DNA of 64,000 nt from Ficedula albicollis (lineage: Eukaryota > Chordata > Aves > Passeriformes > Muscicapidae). This document shows, piece after piece, positions 57,781 through 64,000 of this stretch (position 1 is the stretch's first letter; each line of letters opens with the position of its first letter). The stretch is from the NCBI RefSeq assembly GCF_000247815.1, contig NC_021681.1, positions 16,149,192-16,213,191 of the forward strand. Reading direction: 5' to 3'. The position numbers and the translations under genes are program-made. Under the pieces are notes generated by a model that did no database searches, was not told the origin of the DNA, and was given only the letters and a program-made list of their open reading frames with translations.

Positions 57781-59810
57781 TATCAGCAACCTTCATCACG
57801 GGGATTTTCTCTTATTTCATTCTCAAGCTTCCTTCAGCCTCGGATTTGCATAAGATCCTGGGTTAGGACTAATCTGATCCCAGGTTGGGAACATTGCATC
57901 AGGCCCAGCGAATCCTCCATGCCAAACTGTCTCTGGTTGGGGTGTGTTGGCACTGGAAAACAGAACCGTGCCGGGACAAATGGCAGCTTGAATTTTCCTT
58001 AGTAATAGGAGGTGCCTGGCTTTGTATCTCATTTAACCTCCTGTGCTATGTGGCAACTCCCAGTCAGGTTTCTATTTGTTTACAGCCCTTGTAGCCAGGT
58101 GCTTTCCATGTTCACTCCAGGTTGCTGAAACAAGAAGCGTGTCCAGCCTCCAGGGCTAATAAGAGCACGTTGTCCTTGGTGGCAGGAGGGAGCACTTTGC
58201 TTTATCTATGCATTCCCTGGCAAGCAGCAGTGGTGGAGAAAGAGACATGTCTCACTGCCCAGGTAAGAGTATGAATTCCAGTCTCAGGATGTAAATAAAT
58301 ATGTGGCCACTCAGTTGGAGGAGTTAGAGGTGACAGGTTGCAAGTGTAGCCATGACACCTGCTGAAGGGTTGTTCGCTGCGGGTGTGTGGCTGATTGGCT
58401 TTTCCAGGTCCTGCTGGATTAAATTCCTGAATATTCTTGGGAAAGGGGGGCTTTCTCTTAAGGTTTTCACTTGGTAAAATGACAGAATAAGTTGAGGATT
58501 AGCAGTGCCAAGTGTCTGACATAGCAATCACCATCTGTCTTGCTCACCTTTCCATCACCACTTTATGGCCAAGAAGATGGCCTGAGCTCGCTCTCTGCTG
58601 CCAGATTCCCTTGCTTCAAGAACAATTTGGCAACCTGACCTGGAGCTGATTTTTTTAGTAAAATACAGACACAGGCATGTCCTACTGCAGGAGGTACTGT
58701 GAACATGGGGCTGTGATTGACACTGGGGTACAGACTGCCCCAAATCCCGTGGCCCCAAATCCCTCAAGACAGTGCTGACCTAGTGTCATTGATTATCTCA
58801 CTGCCACATTTTAAAATATGTACTTCCTGCTAAAGTGGTGTGCTCCACTTGCCAACTAGACTCAATCTAGATCTGTCTCTGCCATTTCAGTGCCCAGTCC
58901 CTGGCAAGCCATTCTACAAGCTCTGAAACTGAAGACACGAAATCACCAATGGAACAGTGCTGATTGGGTTGGAGGTGCAGAGAAATCAGCTCTCCACTCC
59001 ATGAGCCATCCTCCAGCTCACAGATGGTACAAATGGGTACATCCTTAGCAGCTCAATCATTACTGTCCCATTGGCTGGACATGTTGCTTTTTCTGACATT
59101 AGAGTACATACAGGCTCAGCCCAGATGTCAATCATGAAACTAAACGTGCAGTTGTGATGATGGGCAAAAACTCCAGCGCTTTGTTTTATTTGAGCAATGA
59201 TCAAAAGTCAAGATATCCTTCTTAGAGCGTTAAAAAGTACCCTGTACTTTGTCCACTTACAAGTGACACAGTGGCTCTTCCTCATACCAGAAAGTCCATT
59301 CCCTACCATCAAATTTATTGGAATAATAGGAAAAGAAAAACAATTGCAGGGTTTTTTTGGGGGGAGGGGATATTTATAGTTTATGTTTTACTCTTAAGTC
59401 CAGAAATCTTTTGGTTCTGGTCAGAGCTGTGCCACCTTGTTACTGAGGTTGGCTTTCTGTACAGGCCTTCAGCAGGGATTTTACTCCATTGAGGAGTTTT
59501 CTGTTTTGTTTGGGGATGTTTTTGTCCTGGTGACAGTTTTGGGCTGTGCCAAATCTCCACGTGAACATCTCAGTTACACAGCTGCAGCCCCACCTTTCTG
59601 CGAAGAAACACCGAGAGCATTCCTCCCCCTCACAGACAAAGAGAGTGAGCTCTGTGCCCAGAACAACAGAGGCTTTCCTGGTAGCAAATACCTATTCCTG
59701 TAGTCACTCAAAGGAGAAGACGTGTTGGTGACAAGTCTTATCCTTTTTTTTTTTTGTTTTGTTCTTTCCATAGGGAAGAATATTAATTTGTACCCAAATT
59801 CTGTTTGGGC
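57781..59810. other. Unique non-coding DNA
   Basis: No supported gene or repeat. Short hydrophobic frames here come from T-rich sequence. Confidence 0.45.
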
Positions 59811-59922
59811 ATTTTTGTTTATTGGTATTTTGGGTTTTGGTTTGGTTTTTTTGGTTGGCTGGTTAGTTGGTTGGCTGGTTGGTTGGTTGTTTTGGGGAGG
59901 TTTTTTTGTGGTTTTTTTGTTA
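59811..59922. repeat. T/G-only low-complexity tract with GGTT units
   Basis: Roughly 110 bases are almost pure T and G, with TTGGTTGGCTGG-type tetramers flanked by T6-T7 runs. Translated, this gives Trp/Phe/Gly/Leu-rich peptides that look like membrane segments but are a composition effect. Confidence 0.85.
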
Positions 59923-61289
59923 AGGCATCACTATGTAAGGAGTGTCAAACTGAAGCTGTGTCCCAAATTGTAAGCAGTGTGGCTTTGCAGTGTTGTGGAC
60001 AGTGAGCAGGCCCAGGTAACTGCCCCATATCACACACCCGTGTACCACTGAGCAAGTGAAGTCAATGAAGAGAGGAGTTTGACAGTTAGTTTGACAGCTG
60101 TTGGAAAATGACTGTATATGATGATTAATAAATAGAGAATATTTATGAATGCCTTCCCTCTGAGAATCAGGCTAATGGTAATTATACTTTTCTAAATCCT
60201 ATCTATAGAGTCATCTACATTTAGGTAAACAGAGTCATAGAGATTTTTCTGTTGGCATAAATACAAGGCAGAGTCCCAGCTCTCAGTCTTTACTTCAGAC
60301 TCCTGGATGCCAATGTTCCTTCTCCATGAGGACAAAAAGAGAAACTGGCTCCAGAAAATATAGTCAGTGTTTACATTTTATTGAACCACTAGACATTGCT
60401 GTTGGCCACATCATGAAAACAGTGCAGCAAAGAGAGCCTTTCATTTGCCTGTGCTTGGCAGAAAGTGTCATTCTTTGGTTACACAGCTGAGGTTGACAAG
60501 TTGCCCAGTATTTTTATTATCAGGTTGTCAGCTCAATCTCACTACTGCCCTCTTAATTTATTATTTTGTATTTCAAAATCACAGGTGTGACTCATTGCAC
60601 AGCCAGAGGTTATAATGAAGTATCCCACTCATCCTTTAGCTCACCCTTTGTTCAAGACAATGCAGATTGCGGAAGTTTCTGGGGAGGTAAGAGGATTGCG
60701 AAAGGGCTGAAGACTCTTCTTTTATCTAACCTATGTGTGGGCAGTGAAACTGCCTGATATGATACCAGTTGGGTGCAAAGGTGGGCATGGAAGTTCATTT
60801 GTCATTGTGTGGAGGGTTGAAACTCAGGAGATACAGCAGCTGTCATTAGAGATAGGCACCCAAACTTAAATCACCTCGCCCCGAGGGTGAGACCAGAGAG
60901 GCAGTCCTAGGAACACACTTCTCCCAAGATTTCCTCTATGCTTTAGTTTCCAACAGGACAGAAGATGAAAACCAAGCAGGCATTTTTCAATTAAAAAGAA
61001 ATCTTATTCCCTGCATTTTCTGATTTAAGTCTGGAAGTGACTCTAAGTGCAAGATTTTGCCAGTATTGTGCAAATAAGAATCCTGTGGCATTAGAGTTTT
61101 TGGAATATAAATCTGTGTTTCTTAGCATAAAGTGACGTATTATCCATGTTTCTCCTAGGAGTATCTGGGGTAAGTTGCTGGGAAGAAGGAATAAGGAGCA
61201 CAGTTCTATTGGAAAGAATGTCTTGCTGCTGATTATGAAAATGATGTCAAAGTCGTGGGCTGAATTAAATATTTTTCCATATTGGAAAA
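59923..61289. other. Unique non-coding DNA
   Basis: Nothing gene-like or repeated was recognised. The segment is A/T-leaning. Confidence 0.45.
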
Positions 61290-61667
61290 TTGATGGGAAA
61301 GCTTCCTTGTATCAACAGCTCATGTGAAGCAGAAGAAGAGATCCTTTTATCACAGAAGAAGAGTGTCAAAATCCAGAGCTATTCTGAATCAATTTGCTCT
61401 TTTAATTGTCTTGTGCAGACGTCTGTCTCTGCAGCAGAAATGCTGAGCTCATGCTACATGAAAACAAACCACATAAACTTGAGGAGATACAAACACAATT
61501 TGTTCCTAACAGAAGGAGCTTTCAAAGCCATACAGCCCAGTGTGCTGGCAACTCATCTCCCTCCTCAAGGGGAAGGATGCATGTCCTGTGTCCAGTCTGA
61601 GTACCCTGGAGCCGTAACAGGGGCAGAACTATTGGGGTATTTGGCTTTTTTTAAAGCTGCAACATAG
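61290..61667 (+). other. Open frame of 125 codons, doubtful
   Basis: The plus-strand frame from ATG 61293 to the TAG at 61665 has mixed composition with several Cys (PCINSSCEAEEE, ICSFNC, GCMSC). An acceptor-like TCTGTCTCTGCAG lies inside it near 61434. No strong donor follows (best GCC|GTAACA), and no polyadenylation signal was found close by. It could be an exon of a plus-strand gene, but chance is more likely. I do not recognise it. Confidence 0.12.
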
Positions 61668-61900
61668 AGCTGTGTCAGTGCCAAAAGTGTCCCTGATCTG
61701 CTCTGTCTCATTGCTGAGGGAGAGGGACTGTGACTCAAAGGCTGTCCACTGGCAACACAAAAAACTACACCAAGAGCACTGGTTCAGCTCTGCCGTATCC
61801 AATTTCTGTCAAGTGTAGAATAATAGCTATCCAGCGAGCTGGGACATGCTTCACCAGCATCAATAGAGTTGTGCTTCAGAGCATCCCTCGAGGTAGCAAA

Positions 61901-62145
61901 GAATTATCCCCATTTTGTAAATGAGGTAACTCAGGCACAGGGATTAAAGCCAGAATGTTCCAAACTGGCTGCCTACTGCTAGGTACCTACACCCATATTT
62001 ACGCAACTTGTGGCCTGATTTTCAGAAGGGCAGGGCAATGAAAATTTTGGCCTGAGGGATTTGTTCACGTACAGTTTACTGGTAACAACGCCCAGGATGG
62101 AAGCCTGGTCTCTGCTACCTGTCTTACACCTTAACCACTGAAAAC
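61901..62145 (-). mobile_element. MIR-like (CORE-SINE) remnant, reverse, interrupted
   Basis: TTATCCCCATTTTGTAAATGAGGTAACTCAGGCACAGGGATTAAAG closely follows reversed MIR (CCCCATTTTACAGATGAGGAAACTGAGGCACAGAG). After a gap, GCCCAGGATGGAAGCCTGGTCTCTGC and CTTACACCTTAACCACTG resemble the other MIR arm (AACCCAGGTCTCCTG ... TCTAACCACT). The first part is convincing. The second may be the same copy split by an insertion. Confidence 0.6.
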
Positions 62146-64000
62146 ATCCTTTCTACCACTAGCCAAGCCTCAGGTGAAGGCTCCTGAGTGTCCCCATTCG
62201 CCATGCAGAGGTTCAGAGTTAGCAATGCAGGCTGGCTGCCTATGTGCTCTCAGCTATAGACTTTAAAAGAGCAACAGCAGGAGTAAAACTGGTGAGATTT
62301 CTTTGCTTCTTTCTCAGCTCTTCAGAGCCCAGGCAGCTTTGCTTGACTTGCAGTGCTTTGTTAAACGGCATGTCTGGTGTGTAAACTTCTGCTCTGCCTC
62401 ACACATGGCATCATCTCTTCCCCTCTGTCCCTTCACCATGTCCTGCTCAGGACACCTCAGCCTGGCAGAGCACAGATCCAGTGCAAAACCAGTAACAGAC
62501 CAGTAAGAGAAGGGAGAAAACTGGCCAGATGGATAACTGAACTGCTCAAAAGCACAAGAACCAACAGGAGCAGGTTAATCCCAGTGCCCCCTCACCTCTC
62601 TTCTGCACTCTCTTTCTGGTCTGTAACTGAGCCTGAGAACTAGCCCTGATTTATTGGAAGCTCTTGAGAAGCAGGAAAATGGAGTAAAAAAACCTACTCC
62701 CATACCCTCAACTAACAAAACCCAGGAGGCAGAGCACTTGCTGGCTGGCTACAATAGAGCTTTGCAAGTGTCCCTGCTAAAATCATCCCTGCTAGGGGCT
62801 AATGTGATGCTTGTCTTAGCTTGTTAGAGAGCCTTGCTGTCTTTAGACACATACTTGAAAAACAATGCTGGTGGTTGGTTGCTACCTGAGGGAAGAAGGA
62901 CAAAAGATCTCGGCTGTCTCTGTGGAGTGGTCACTGGTCAGGTCACCTCAAGCCTGACCTGCAATACCAAGTGCATGCTGCAAATCCATTGCTGCCAGCC
63001 CTTGTGCTTTGTCTCATCTATGGAGTCCCAGCCACCTCTGACCTCTTCTTTCCCTTCCTCCAGGCCATGTCCTGCTCATGAGGCTCCTGCTCAGCTGCTC
63101 TGTAGCTTCCCCCCACCCGGAGGGAGGACAGGCGAGAAGAGGTGATGACTTTCAACAAAGGTTAAGGCTGGAAAAGAAGGAAGTGTCAGCTCAATCAGGT
63201 CAGCTCAGCCACCCAGCTGCTGCTGTAATCCCTCTGCCTCATGTCCCTGTGCTGTTCTGCTCATGCTCTGAACGCTGCTGTGTGAGCAGCAGCCTTGTCC
63301 CCATGGTACGGTCAGCCTGCAGCATCCAGACAGGGAGATGGGGAAAGGGGGTAAAGAGGAAGCAGCTGGTCATGACAATCTCCCAGAACTGTTTCCATAT
63401 CCTCCTTTTGCAGTTTTGGGAGCATGGATTTGGAGATGGACTTGACTCCTACTAAAGTTTGGAAGTCCAGTCTTGGCACCCTCTGATTTCTCCAGAAGAA
63501 GGCTGAGGGCTGGATCTGAATCAATTCTTATGCTGCAGCTCCTCTCCATATTCACAGCAAACCCAGAAGCTTTGTGAAGCTGGCAGTGACACGGCTCCAT
63601 TTCCTTCTGCCCAGGTCTGAGGTGCCTCTTTTGGGATGGGAGCAACTGAGTCTCACCAATCTGTCAGCAACCAGGAGGAAGCCAGGGAACAAATGCTTCC
63701 TATTCAATAAAAGTTGGTGCTGTACTTCATACAGCAGCCAGTGCATTATTCTGTGGTGAAAACAAACCCTATTCTTCTCTGCCAGATAAACACACTTTAT
63801 CCTATAAAGAGCAGCATTTCTGACTGTTCAGCAGCAGCCAAACTCATGATGGGAAAAATAACAGGTGTTTGTAAGACACTCCCTGTTTATTCACAGTGCT
63901 TAAAATAATTGCTTTAAAAATGCAACAGAGATTTAATTTTCTATGCTCCCACATTTAAAAAAACAAAAACAAAAAAATCCCTAAGCTTGGCTCATGGTAG
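62146..64000. other. Unique non-coding DNA to the window end
   Basis: No supported gene. Frames of up to 125 codons (63078-63455) have no splice context. A short A/C-rich run occurs at about 63956-63977. Confidence 0.45.

Overview
This window reads as vertebrate, almost certainly avian, nuclear DNA. The best taxonomic marker is a CR1 LINE 3' end at about 56182-56325, which carries the typical sauropsid tail ending in ATTCTATGATTCTGTGA. Several old MIR-like (CORE-SINE) remnants are also present. No Alu, L1 or other mammal-specific repeats were seen, and overall repeat density is low, as in birds. No bacterial-type operons, tRNA or rRNA genes, or CRISPR arrays were found. I could not assign any known protein-coding gene. 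Nearly all of the sequence looks intergenic or intronic, and almost all open reading frames look like chance.

Layout. Positions 1-34160 are mostly unique non-coding DNA. They hold a CpG-rich island (about 640-1035), an AT-rich palindrome cluster (18189-18291), and many young short tandem duplications (units of about 26-381 bp at 1425, 1915, 3633, 8472, 18351, 21121, 27508 and 29841). Positions 34161-48386 contain three uninterrupted G homopolymers of 875, 2161 and 807 bases. Each is preceded by 24-31 A, and two are also followed by A. They are most likely assembly or base-calling artefacts that replace real sequence. The longest lies inside a strong CpG island (left shoulder about 39950-40140, right shoulder 42351-42570), so a promoter core is probably missing from this assembly. 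Positions 48387-64000 are again mostly non-coding, with a 306-bp (TTTC)n array, the CR1 copy, a small CpG cluster near 57.6-57.8 kb and T/G-rich low-complexity DNA.

The most gene-like structure is on the plus strand just downstream of the broken CpG island. An ATG at 42574 opens a 42-codon signal-peptide-like segment that ends in phase 1 at a good splice donor (42701). About 4.06 kb further on, a good acceptor (ends 46756) opens an exon in the matching phase that stays open to a TAG at 47101-47103, with an ATTAAA polyadenylation-type hexamer at 47160. Joined, this would give a secreted or membrane-anchored protein of about 157 residues that I do not recognise. It is an inference from signals only and could be chance. 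A promoter firing leftwards from the same island is equally possible.
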